A stretch of 20,136 nt of DNA from DASUAS01 sp036271015 (GTDB taxonomy: Bacteria; Actinomycetota; Acidimicrobiia; IMCC26256; DASPTH01): positions 1 through 20,136 of the forward strand of contig DATBBL010000385.1 in the NCBI GenBank assembly GCA_036271015.1, read 5' to 3'. Shown here one piece after another: positions 1 to 6,588 of the stretch; position 1 is the first letter of the stretch, and each line of letters starts with the position of its first letter. The translations under genes and the position numbers were made by a program. The notes under the pieces are model-generated. The model was not told the origin of the DNA, did no database searches, and saw only the letters and a program-made list of their open reading frames with translations.

Positions 1-856
1 CGAGCACCACGGTTCCGACGACGGCTACCTGCCCAGCCCGCTCGCCATGGCCGCCGCTATGGCCGCGCGCACCAAGCAGGCGCGGATCCGGATCGCGGCG
101 CTGATCGCACCGTTCCACGACCCGCTGCGCGTGGCCGAGGACGTCGCGGTGGTCGACCTCCTGAGCAACGGCCGGCTCGACCTCGTCGTCGCCAACGGCT
201 ACGTGCCCGGCGAGTTCGCGATGTTCGGCTGCGAGCTGTCCGACCGGGTGCGGCGCACGACCGAGTCCGTCGCCACGATGAAGCAGGCGTGGACGGGCGA
301 ACCGTTCGAGTTCCGGGGCCGCACGGTGCAGATCCGCCCGACCCCGGCGCAGCCGGGCGGCCCGCCGGTGATCCTCGGCGGCAGCGGGCCGAAGGCCGCC
401 CGCCGGGCGGCCCGCATCGCCGACGGGTTCATGCCGTCGGACGGCGCCCTCTGGGACGTGTACCGCGACGAGATGCTGGCGCTCGGGAAGCCTGATCCCG
501 GCCCGTACGTCGGCGGCGACACCAGCGCCTTCCACCTCGCGCACGACGTCGAGCGGGGCTGGGAGCAGTACGCACCGTTCGCGCTGCACGAGATGAACGC
601 CTACGGGCACTGGATGGCCTCGGGTGGCATCGGGCGCGAAGGCGGCTACGTCACCACCGACGACACCGAGGCGCTGCGTGCGACCGGGCAGTACCGCGTC
701 CTCACCCCCGACGACCTCGTCGCCGAGATCAACGAGAAGGGCGAGTACGGCTTCACGCTGTTCCATCCGCTGATGGGCGGGGTCCCGCCGGCCATGGGCT
801 GGGAGAGCCTCCAGCTGTTCGAGCACGAGGTGCTCCCCCGGCTCACCGCCAGTTGA
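1..856 (+). CDS. LLM-class flavin-dependent oxidoreductase, 5'-truncated
   Basis: The reading frame is open from base 2, so the gene begins before the window; 284 residues are visible and roughly the first 40-60 of a luciferase-like (Bac_luciferase, PF00296) TIM barrel are missing. The visible part opens with the family-typical EHHG motif followed by a Pro-Ser-Pro turn and a stretch of the form AAxxARTKxxRI, then the 'H/DPLRVAEDVAxxDxLSxGR' type segment and a 'GGSGPKAARRAARIADG' segment that in this superfamily lines the flavin/F420 phosphate site. Family knowledge: these are monooxygenases or F420-dependent oxidoreductases; the substrate cannot be told from sequence. The internal ATG at base 47 is not a credible start because conserved family sequence precedes it. 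The stop at 854-856 lies 3 bases from the convergent SDR gene, leaving no room for a terminator. Confidence 0.88.
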   Translation, partial: EHHGSDDGYLPSPLAMAAAMAARTKQARIRIAALIAPFHDPLRVAEDVAVVDLLSNGRLDLVVANGYVPGEFAMFGCELSDRVRRTTESVATMKQAWTGEPFEFRGRTVQIRPTPAQPGGPPVILGGSGPKAARRAARIADGFMPSDGALWDVYRDEMLALGKPDPGPYVGGDTSAFHLAHDVERGWEQYAPFALHEMNAYGHWMASGGIGREGGYVTTDDTEALRATGQYRVLTPDDLVAEINEKGEYGFTLFHPLMGGVPPAMGWESLQLFEHEVLPRLTAS

Positions 857-859
857 TCG

Positions 860-1693
860 TCACGCCCCCGGGGCTCCGGGCGCGGGGAACCCGTACAGCG
901 TCGCGGTCGCCGCGCTCATGCCGAGCGCGAGCGGCGCCCGGTCGCCCGGCCAGAGCCCCTCGGCGAGTGCACGATTGAGCTCACCGGTGACCCACATCGG
1001 CCCCCGGCCGAGCGCGGCGAGTCCCTCGGCCGCGACCTCGTCGGAGGTCATCATCGGCACGTCGTCGGTGAGCTCCATGCCGAGACCACGCATCGCCGGC
1101 GTGTCGGTGAGCCCGGCGACGACTGCGACGACGTCGACGCCGGACTGACCGAACTCGACCCAGAGCGCCTCGGCGAGGTGGCGGTCGAACGCCTTGGTGG
1201 CGCCGTAGGTCGCGTTGTACGCCGCGCCCGCACCCGCCGCCATCGACGTCATCAGGATGATGCCGCCCCGTCCGCGCGCCACCATCGCGCCGCCGAGGCG
1301 GTGGGTGAGGATGATGGGCCCGCGACAGCTGAGGTCGACCAGATGGAGGGCGTCGCCGAGCGGCCGTTCCGCGAACCGGCCGAACCCGATCTCGGCGCCG
1401 GCGTTGTAGACGAGGAGCCCGATCTCGAGATCGTCGACCGCGCGCTCGAGGTCGTCGACCAGGGCCGGGCTGGTGAGGTCGAGTGGCGCGACCCGCACCT
1501 CGGCCGCGGTGTCGGCGCGGATCTCGTCGGCGAGCGCCTCCAACACCTCCCGGCGCCGAGACGAGATCACGACGTTGACGCCGTCGGCCGCGATCCGGCG
1601 CGCGTAGGCGGCGCCGATTCCCTCCGAGGCACCGGCGACGAAGGCCCACGGTCCGTAGCGGTCGGCGAAGTCTCCAGCTGCGTTCATGCACAT
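860..1693 (-). CDS. SDR-family NAD(P)-dependent oxidoreductase
   Basis: A 277-residue classical short-chain dehydrogenase. The Rossmann cofactor motif is GASEGIG (residues 21-27), followed by the basic patch SSRRR (44-48) that suits NADP(H); the structural NAG is at 97-99. The catalytic Ser150, Tyr163 and Lys167 are all present in the expected YxxxK spacing, so the enzyme should be active. Family knowledge: oxidises or reduces a hydroxyl/keto group in the cytoplasm; the N-terminal 'YGPWAFVAGASEGIG' pattern is common in actinobacterial SDRs distantly related to 17-beta-hydroxysteroid dehydrogenase 12, but the substrate is unknown. Either ATG at 1691-1693 or the one two codons later (1685-1687) may be the start; no strong ribosome-binding site decides. 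It is divergent from the aldehyde dehydrogenase gene with only 77 bases between starts, so the two may share control. Confidence 0.92.
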   Translation of the reverse strand: MCMNAAGDFADRYGPWAFVAGASEGIGAAYARRIAADGVNVVISSRRREVLEALADEIRADTAAEVRVAPLDLTSPALVDDLERAVDDLEIGLLVYNAGAEIGFGRFAERPLGDALHLVDLSCRGPIILTHRLGGAMVARGRGGIILMTSMAAGAGAAYNATYGATKAFDRHLAEALWVEFGQSGVDVVAVVAGLTDTPAMRGLGMELTDDVPMMTSDEVAAEGLAALGRGPMWVTGELNRALAEGLWPGDRAPLALGMSAATATLYGFPAPGAPGA

Positions 1694-1758
1694 GGTCTAC
1701 CGGACTCGCCCGATCGCCGCGGCCGGCCTCGACCTGGGTCGGCGTCGGGCCACAGCAG

Positions 1759-1764
1759 TAGCGT
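1759..1764 (+). promoter_or_regulatory. Candidate -10 box for a leaderless aldehyde dehydrogenase mRNA
   Basis: TAGCGT fits the actinobacterial TAnnnT -10 pattern and ends six bases before the ATG at 1771. That spacing would put the transcription start on the A of the ATG. The gene has no recognisable Shine-Dalgarno sequence, which is what a leaderless transcript predicts. No convincing -35 box is visible. The 77-base gap between the divergent SDR and ALDH genes holds nothing else I can name. Confidence 0.35.
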
Positions 1765-1770
1765 CGAGCC

Positions 1771-3201
1771 ATGCTCTTCATCAACGGGGAATGGCGGGAC
1801 GCCGCATCCGGCGCCACCTTCGAGTCGCACAACCCGGCCACCGGTGAGGTGATCGGCACCGCGGCCGACGCCGGCGTCGCCGACGTCGAGGCGGCCGTCG
1901 AGGCCGCCGACGCCGCGTTCGAGGGGTGGTCGACCCGCACCGCCTACGAGCGGTCGGCGTTCCTCGCCCAGGCCCACCAGCTCATGCTGGAGCGGCGCGA
2001 GGCGCTGGCCAAGCTCATGACCGAGGAGCAGGGCAAGCCGATCCGCATGGCCCGCAACGAGGTCGGGTACGCGGCCGACTTCCTGCTCTGGTTCGCCGAG
2101 GAGGCCAAGCGGGTCTACGGGGAGACCATCCCGTCGGCCCGGGCCGACCAACGCTTCCTCGTGCTGCGCCAGCCAGTCGGCGTGGTCGCGGCGATCACCC
2201 CGTGGAACTACCCGGTGTCGATGCTGACGCGGAAGATCGCGCCGGCGCTGGCCGCGGGCTGCACGATCGTGCTCAAGCCGGCCGAGCAGACACCGTTGCT
2301 CGCGGTCGAGACGTTCAAGCTGCTCGAGGAGGTCGGGCTGCCCGAGGGCGTCGTGAACCTCGTCACCACCTCCGACCCCGAGACCGTCGGCCCCGCGCTC
2401 GTGCAGCACCCGAAGGTGCGCAAGATCACCTTCACCGGCTCGACCGAGGTCGGGAAGCTCATCGCCCAGCAGGCGGCCGCGGGGGTGAAGCGGGTGAGCA
2501 TGGAGCTCGGCGGCCACGCGCCGTTCGTCGTGTTCGACGACGCCGATCCAGTGCACGCGGCGAAGGGCGCGGCGGCGGTCAAGTTCCTCAACACCGGCCA
2601 GGCGTGCATCTGCCCCAACCGGATGCTGGTGCAGCGCGGCATCGCCGACGAGTTCCTCGCCACCATGGAGCAGCGCTTCAACGGCCTGAAGGCGGGCAGC
2701 GGCTTCACCGACGGCGTCACCGTCGGACCGCTCATCGACGGCGCCGCGCTGGCGAAGATGGAGCGACAGGTCGAGGACGCGCTCGACAAGGGCGCGCGCC
2801 TCGTCACCGGCGGCGAGCGACTCGTCGACGACGGGCTCGACGCCGGTTGCTTCTACGCACCGACGCTGCTCGCCGACGTCACCCCCGAGATGCTCATCTA
2901 CCGCGAGGAGACGTTCGGCCCCGTCGCACCCGTGATCGTGTTCGACGACGACGACGAGGCGATCGCCATGGCCAACGACACCGACTACGGGCTGGCGTCG
3001 TACGTGTACACGACGTCGCTGTCCCGGGCGTTCCGTGCCATGGAGCGGCTGAAGTTCGGCATGGTCGGCGTGAACGACATCAACCCGACGTCGGCCGCGG
3101 CTCCCTTCGGCGGCGTGAAGCAGAGCGGCCTCGGCGTCGAGGGCGCCCGCGAGGGCATCGACGAGTACCTCGACACCAAGCTCGTCGGCCTCTCGATCTA
3201 G
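1771..3201 (+). CDS. NAD(P)+-dependent succinate-semialdehyde dehydrogenase-type aldehyde dehydrogenase
   Basis: 476 residues, the usual length for the ALDH superfamily. Visible landmarks: the TPWNYP motif with Asn146 (oxyanion hole), Lys169 in the cofactor segment, ELGGHAPFVVF with general base Glu245, the catalytic Cys279 inside GQACICPNR, and ETFGPVAPV with Glu380. GQxCxCxNR and the overall pattern are those of GabD/SSADH-like enzymes, which oxidise succinate semialdehyde (or short aldehydes) to the acid. A second cysteine, Cys281, sits two residues after the nucleophile; in human SSADH the equivalent pair forms a regulatory disulfide. The exact substrate is inferred only from family resemblance. 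Cytoplasmic, soluble. The stop is followed at once by a long imperfect hairpin (3202-3266). The start ATG has no Shine-Dalgarno but a suitably placed -10 box, suggesting a leaderless mRNA. Confidence 0.93.
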   Translation: MLFINGEWRDAASGATFESHNPATGEVIGTAADAGVADVEAAVEAADAAFEGWSTRTAYERSAFLAQAHQLMLERREALAKLMTEEQGKPIRMARNEVGYAADFLLWFAEEAKRVYGETIPSARADQRFLVLRQPVGVVAAITPWNYPVSMLTRKIAPALAAGCTIVLKPAEQTPLLAVETFKLLEEVGLPEGVVNLVTTSDPETVGPALVQHPKVRKITFTGSTEVGKLIAQQAAAGVKRVSMELGGHAPFVVFDDADPVHAAKGAAAVKFLNTGQACICPNRMLVQRGIADEFLATMEQRFNGLKAGSGFTDGVTVGPLIDGAALAKMERQVEDALDKGARLVTGGERLVDDGLDAGCFYAPTLLADVTPEMLIYREETFGPVAPVIVFDDDDEAIAMANDTDYGLASYVYTTSLSRAFRAMERLKFGMVGVNDINPTSAAAPFGGVKQSGLGVEGAREGIDEYLDTKLVGLSI

Positions 3202-3266
3202 CCCCCAAGCGAACATGCGCCGTTTCGTGCTGTCTCACGACGTCGAACGACGCATGTTCGTGGGGG
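3202..3266. repeat. Long imperfect hairpin between ALDH and SnoaL/nitroreductase genes
   Basis: Directly after the ALDH stop, arm CGAACATGCG (3210-3219) is the exact reverse complement of CGCATGTTCG (3251-3260). Outside it, CCCCCA (3202-3207) pairs with TGGGGG (3261-3266) across a two-base bulge. Inside it, after one mismatch, CGTT (3221-3224) pairs with AACG (3246-3249) and TCGTG (3225-3229) with CACGA (3236-3240), leaving a six-base loop and a five-base bulge. It could be a terminator for the ALDH gene (but there is no T-tract), an operator for the next gene, or a copy of an interspersed palindromic repeat. A possible -10 (CAGGAT, 3271-3276) lies just downstream, six bases before the ATG at 3283. 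Confidence 0.6.
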
Positions 3267-3282
3267 GTGACAGGATCACGCC

Positions 3283-4407
3283 ATGAGTGACGATCGCGCG
3301 CGCAATCTCGAGGTGGTCGAGCAGTTCTTCAGCGGACCGCGCGACCTCGACCGGCTGTCGTTGCTGAGCGACGACTGCGAGTGGTTCAACGGCATCGGCA
3401 AGTTCCCGGCCGCGCCGGGGCAGACCGTCTTCAGCGGCAAGGACGAGATCGGCCGGGTGGTGCTCGGCCGCGCGCCGTCACCCCGGCCGCCGAGCGGGCG
3501 GGCAGTCGACCGCTACGACCTCACCACCGCGCGCTTCCACGACGTCGAGAGCATCGCCGACGGTCCGTACGTGTTCCGGCAGCACGGCTACACCGCGACG
3601 ACGGTCGGAGGCCGCGACTACTCGAACGTGTACGGCTTCCTCTTCCGCTTCGACGACGACGGCCTGATCGACCGCGTGTGGGAGCACTGGGGCACGCTGG
3701 CCGCCTACGAGCAGCTCTTCCAGTACGACCTCGTGGTGACCGACCCCGACGTCATGATGATGACGACGCCGTCGGTGCGGCTGCGCCTCGATCTCGAACG
3801 GACGGTGCCCCGCGACGTCGTCGAGCGCTGCCTCGACGTGGCGGTGCACGCACCGAACGGTTCGAACACGCAGCCGTACAAGTTCCTCTGCATCGACGAC
3901 GCCGATCGCAAGGCCGCCATCGCCGACCTCTACCGCACCGCGATGCAGGAGTTCATCGACCGACCGCGCACCGCCGCGCCCGAGGACAACGTCGACCGCA
4001 CCAGCGAGCGGCAACAGCGCATCACGCGGAGCGTCTTCCATCTGCGCGATCACCTGCACGAGGTGCCTGTGCTGTGCGTACCGATCGTCGCCGGCCGCAC
4101 CGACGGCTTCGGATCCGGCGCGCACGCGGAGCGCACGTCGGTGTTCTGGCAGTCGAGCCGGTGGGGCTCGGTCATCCCGACGCTGTGGTCGTTCATGCTC
4201 GCGTTGCGCTCCCGCGGCCTGGGGTCGGCGTGGACAACGCTCACCCTGTTCAAGGAGCGCGAGATGGCCGAGCTGCTGGGCATCCCGTTCGACGAGTGGA
4301 TGCAGGTCGGGCTGTTCCCGATCGCGTACACCCAGGGCACCGAGTTCGCAGTGACGCCGCGCGAGCCGGCGGCGAAGTTCCTGCGCTGGAACGACTTCAC
4401 CGGCTGA
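3283..4407 (+). CDS. Fusion of SnoaL-like (NTF2-fold) domain and nitroreductase-family domain
   Basis: 374 residues with two parts. Residues 1-150 look like a SnoaL-like NTF2 fold: a helical start (RNLEVVEQFFSG), a 'DDCEWFNG' strand, a mid-region with FRQHGYTAT, and the closing strand GLIDRVWEHWGT. Residues 160-374 match an FMN-dependent nitroreductase family domain: SVRLRLDLERTVPRDVVERCL, then APNGSNTQPYKF (189-201, the classic AP(S/T)GxNxQPW flavin-site motif), WGSVIPTLWSFMLALRSRGLGSAWTT (294-319) and QVGLFPIAYTQGT (341-353). Each domain is normally a separate protein; the frame is continuous with no stop or frameshift between them. The nitroreductase half is a flavin oxidoreductase by family; the SnoaL half could be catalytic (isomerase/hydratase-like) or only bind the substrate. 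No Shine-Dalgarno at a good distance; a CAGGAT six bases upstream suggests leaderless translation. Confidence 0.85.
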   Translation: MSDDRARNLEVVEQFFSGPRDLDRLSLLSDDCEWFNGIGKFPAAPGQTVFSGKDEIGRVVLGRAPSPRPPSGRAVDRYDLTTARFHDVESIADGPYVFRQHGYTATTVGGRDYSNVYGFLFRFDDDGLIDRVWEHWGTLAAYEQLFQYDLVVTDPDVMMMTTPSVRLRLDLERTVPRDVVERCLDVAVHAPNGSNTQPYKFLCIDDADRKAAIADLYRTAMQEFIDRPRTAAPEDNVDRTSERQQRITRSVFHLRDHLHEVPVLCVPIVAGRTDGFGSGAHAERTSVFWQSSRWGSVIPTLWSFMLALRSRGLGSAWTTLTLFKEREMAELLGIPFDEWMQVGLFPIAYTQGTEFAVTPREPAAKFLRWNDFTG

Positions 4408-4421
4408 CGAATTTCTCGTCA
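4405..4421. repeat. Small hairpin at the stop codon of the SnoaL/nitroreductase gene
   Basis: TGACGA (4405-4410) and TCGTCA (4416-4421) form a perfect six-base-pair stem with loop ATTTC; the left arm contains the stop codon. There is no T-run, so it is at most a weak terminator. Confidence 0.3.
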
Positions 4422-4456
4422 TCCAACCTCGTCCCGGCACCGAAGAAGAGCGCGGA

Positions 4457-4485
4457 CGGGTCGGGAGACCCGCTCGAGCGGGAGG
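4457..4485 (+). promoter_or_regulatory. Palindrome and competing hairpin covering a ribosome-binding site
   Basis: CCCGCTCGAGCGGG at 4469-4482 is a perfect 14-base palindrome. Its right end overlaps the Shine-Dalgarno GGGAGG (4480-4485) of the Tat-signal gene. A second perfect stem, CGGGTC (4457-4462) with GACCCG (4467-4472) and loop GGGA, shares bases 4469-4472 with the palindrome, so as RNA the two structures exclude each other. This is what is seen; regulation by an operator protein, or by alternative RNA folding that opens or hides the ribosome-binding site, is inference. The palindrome contains CTCGAG, a six-base self-complementary core that is not rare in GC-rich DNA. Confidence 0.5.
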
Positions 4486-4491
4486 ATGCCG

Positions 4492-4794
4492 ATGAAGCCG
4501 ATCGAACGGCGAGCGTTCCTGACCCGGGGCTCGATGGCCGTGGCGGCCGCCGGGGTCGTGACCGCGGTACCGGGTCTCGCCAGCGGCCTGGTCGCGGTGG
4601 AACAGGACGCGCCGGAGGCCGAGTCGCTCGCCGCCGAGGCCGCCGCCGCGGGTGAGACGCTCACCATGGACGAGCCCATCGTCGCCCACGTGCGCGATCT
4701 CGCCACCGGCGAGATCGGCCTGTTCTCGGGCACCCGGGAGATCGTCTTCCGCGATCCCTCGCTCGCCGCCCGCTTGTTCCGCGCCACCCGCTGA
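4492..4794 (+). CDS. Small Tat-signal secreted protein, function unknown
   Basis: 100 residues from the ATG at 4492. That start is preferred because GGGAGG (4480-4485) is six bases upstream; the in-frame ATG at 4486 directly abuts the same site. The N-terminus is a twin-arginine signal: ERRAFL (residues 5-10) followed by a hydrophobic Ala/Val-rich stretch (about 14-33) and a possible cleavage after the Gly-Leu-Ala-Ser region near 30. After an acidic Ala/Glu linker (36-56) comes a compact domain, EPIVAHVRDLATGEIGLFSGTREIVFRDPSLAARLFRATR in type: two short beta stretches and a C-terminal helix. I do not recognise an enzyme. It lies 52 bases upstream of the DUF4331 gene on the same strand and is very probably co-transcribed with it, which suggests it may be a partner or export escort of that protein. 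Confidence 0.82.
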   Translation: MKPIERRAFLTRGSMAVAAAGVVTAVPGLASGLVAVEQDAPEAESLAAEAAAAGETLTMDEPIVAHVRDLATGEIGLFSGTREIVFRDPSLAARLFRATR

Positions 4795-4846
4795 GGCCTG
4801 CGCGCCCGTTCGGCCCCCGGGGCCATCGACCATCCGAGGTGAACCC

Positions 4847-6265
4847 ATGTCCTCTCACCGAGAAGCACCCGAGATCTCGAAGGACCCGGTTGCCGACAGC
4901 ACCGATCTGTACGCCTTCACGAGCTACGGCAATCCCGACCACGTCACCATCATCGCCAACTACGTGCCGTTGCAGGCGCCCGACGGCGGTCCGAACTTCT
5001 ACGAGTTCGGCGACGACGTCCTCTACGAGATCAAGATCGACAACAACGGTGACGGGCAGGCCGACGTCACCTACCAGTTCACGTTCGCCACCCAGGTCAC
5101 CAACCCGAACACGTTCCTGTACAACACCGGCCCGATCCTCTCGCTCACCGACCAGAACTGGAATCGCCGGCAGACGTTCACCGTCGTGCGGATCGACGAC
5201 AAGGGCAAGCAGACGCTGGGCACGAACCTCGCGTGCCCGCCCTGCAACATCGGGCCGCTGTCGACCCCGAACTACGAGACGCTGGTGACCAGCGCCATCC
5301 ACGACCTGCCGAACGGCGGCAGCGTGTTCGCCGGCCAGCGCGCCGAGGGCTTCTACGTCGACCTCGGCGCGATCTTCGACCTCGGCATCCTCCGGCCGTT
5401 CCAGCAACTGCACACGACGTTCGGCCTCCAGAACACGGGACTCGGCGCGATGGCGGCGGGAGTGAACTCCACCAAGGGCGTCAACGTGCACTCGATCGCG
5501 ATCGAGGTTCCGAAGACGGACGTGTCCAAGGGCGGTGCCGCCCCCACCGACGCGTCCTCGCCCGCCTCGGTGATCGGGGTCTGGACGACCGCGAGCCGCC
5601 AGAAGGCGCGCGTGCTCAAGGCCGGCGGTACCGACGTGGCGTCCGGTCCGTACGTGCAGGTGTCGCGCCTCGGGAACCCGCTGGTGAACGAGGTCGTCGT
5701 GCCGATGGCGAAGAAGGACTACTGGAACTCGCAGGAGCCCGCGAACGACAAGCAGTTCACCCCCGCGGTGCTGAACCCGGAGCTCGCGCAGCTCCTTCCG
5801 GTGCTCTACCCGGGCGTGTTCCCCAACCTGGAGGCCTACAACAAGGGCACGCCCAAGCGCGACGACCTGGTCGCGATCTTCCACACCGGTCTGCCCGCCG
5901 GCGTCGTCGCCGGCTTCCAGAACAGCATGGGGACGGTGCAGGCCGACATGCTTCGCCTCAACCTCGCGGTCCCGGTGACGAAGCAGGGCGCCAGCAACCT
6001 CGGACTGATCGGCAAGGATCCCGCCGGTTTCCCGAACGGCCGTCGCGTGTTCGACGACGTCACGACGATCGAGCTGCGCGCGCTCGCGGGTGCCACGCTC
6101 CCGCTCGTGGACCCGTCGTTCACGCCCGACGCCGCCGCCGGTCAGATCACGCCCGGGCTCACCTCGGGCCCGACCGACACCAGCGCCATGGGAACCGAGA
6201 ACTACCTGCTCGGGTTCCCGTACCTCGGCACCCCGTACAGCGGGTTCGCGGTCCCGGCGGCATGA
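4847..6265 (+). CDS. DUF4331 domain-containing protein without signal peptide
   Basis: 472 residues starting at ATG 4847, with GAGGTG (4836-4841) five bases upstream. The N-terminus SSHREAPEISKDPVADSTDLYAF is the hallmark of DUF4331 proteins, and the C-terminal NGRRVFDDVTTIELRAL (397-413) and final NYLLGFPYLGTPY (452-464) also fit. Other visible points: DNNGDGQAD at 65-73, resembling a calcium-binding loop, and an isolated CPPC at 130-133. No transmembrane segment. In many bacteria DUF4331 proteins carry an N-terminal signal peptide and SSHREAP is near the mature start; here the initiator Met is placed exactly at that point, so a signal is absent, while the gene just upstream encodes a Tat-signal protein. 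Function of the family is unknown to me. The open frame extends upstream to 4652 only as an overlap with the preceding gene and is not used. Confidence 0.92.
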   Translation: MSSHREAPEISKDPVADSTDLYAFTSYGNPDHVTIIANYVPLQAPDGGPNFYEFGDDVLYEIKIDNNGDGQADVTYQFTFATQVTNPNTFLYNTGPILSLTDQNWNRRQTFTVVRIDDKGKQTLGTNLACPPCNIGPLSTPNYETLVTSAIHDLPNGGSVFAGQRAEGFYVDLGAIFDLGILRPFQQLHTTFGLQNTGLGAMAAGVNSTKGVNVHSIAIEVPKTDVSKGGAAPTDASSPASVIGVWTTASRQKARVLKAGGTDVASGPYVQVSRLGNPLVNEVVVPMAKKDYWNSQEPANDKQFTPAVLNPELAQLLPVLYPGVFPNLEAYNKGTPKRDDLVAIFHTGLPAGVVAGFQNSMGTVQADMLRLNLAVPVTKQGASNLGLIGKDPAGFPNGRRVFDDVTTIELRALAGATLPLVDPSFTPDAAAGQITPGLTSGPTDTSAMGTENYLLGFPYLGTPYSGFAVPAA

Positions 6266-6588
6266 CGATGGGCCACGAACACGTCCATGGTGCAACGGGC
6301 CCCGCGGCGGTGATGGCCGACGTCGGCGGCGACGTCGGGGCCGCGGTGGTCTACACGCCGGAAGCGCTCCGGGGGCGGGAGCTCGAGATCCGACTCGCCG
6401 GCCGCCCGTGGAACGGCACTCACACCGCGGTCCGCGAGCGCACCCTGGGCGCAGCGAGCGTCTGGGCCGGGTTCTTCGGAGCGTTGCCGGCGGGGCGCTA
6501 CCAGGTGAGGCTCCGAGGTGACGCGTCGCGTCCGATCGACTTCTCGGTCGTCGGTGCGACGGTGACCGAGACGAGCTACAGCTTGTAG
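6262..6588 (+). CDS. Small conserved protein with His-rich N-terminus, coupled to DUF4331 gene
   Basis: 108 residues; the ATG at 6262 overlaps the DUF4331 stop as ATGA, a strong sign of translational coupling and of a shared job. A second ATG at 6268 is possible. The N-terminus GHEHVHG (4-10) could bind a metal. The core has a GGDVGAAVVYTP stretch (22-33), a central NGTHTAVRER (51-60) and ends in beta-rich sequence with ALPAGRYQVRL (74-84), suggesting a small all-beta domain. I recall similar small His-rich actinobacterial proteins with the GGDxGA and RTHTxVRER signatures carrying the automatic name 'phospholipase', but no phospholipase motif is visible and I do not adopt that name. No signal peptide or membrane segment. 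Its last 13 bases overlap the convergent amidohydrolase gene. Confidence 0.82.
   Translation: MTMGHEHVHGATGPAAVMADVGGDVGAAVVYTPEALRGRELEIRLAGRPWNGTHTAVRERTLGAASVWAGFFGALPAGRYQVRLRGDASRPIDFSVVGATVTETSYSL

Noticed and set aside
1684..3216. A 510-codon open frame on the minus strand across the aldehyde dehydrogenase gene
   Set aside because: It is the antisense shadow of a well-supported ALDH gene; the product is Arg/Gly/Leu/His-rich with no domain, as expected for GC-rich DNA.
3243..3260. TCGAAC...GTTCG, similar to the actinobacterial LexA (SOS) box
   Set aside because: The half-sites are seven bases apart instead of four and are part of a longer hairpin; no DNA-repair gene is near.
4652..4846. 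Upstream extension of the DUF4331 frame
   Set aside because: It overlaps the Tat-signal gene out of frame, gives Arg/Ser/Pro-rich sequence, and the ATG at 4847 has a good ribosome site and the conserved SSHREAP start.
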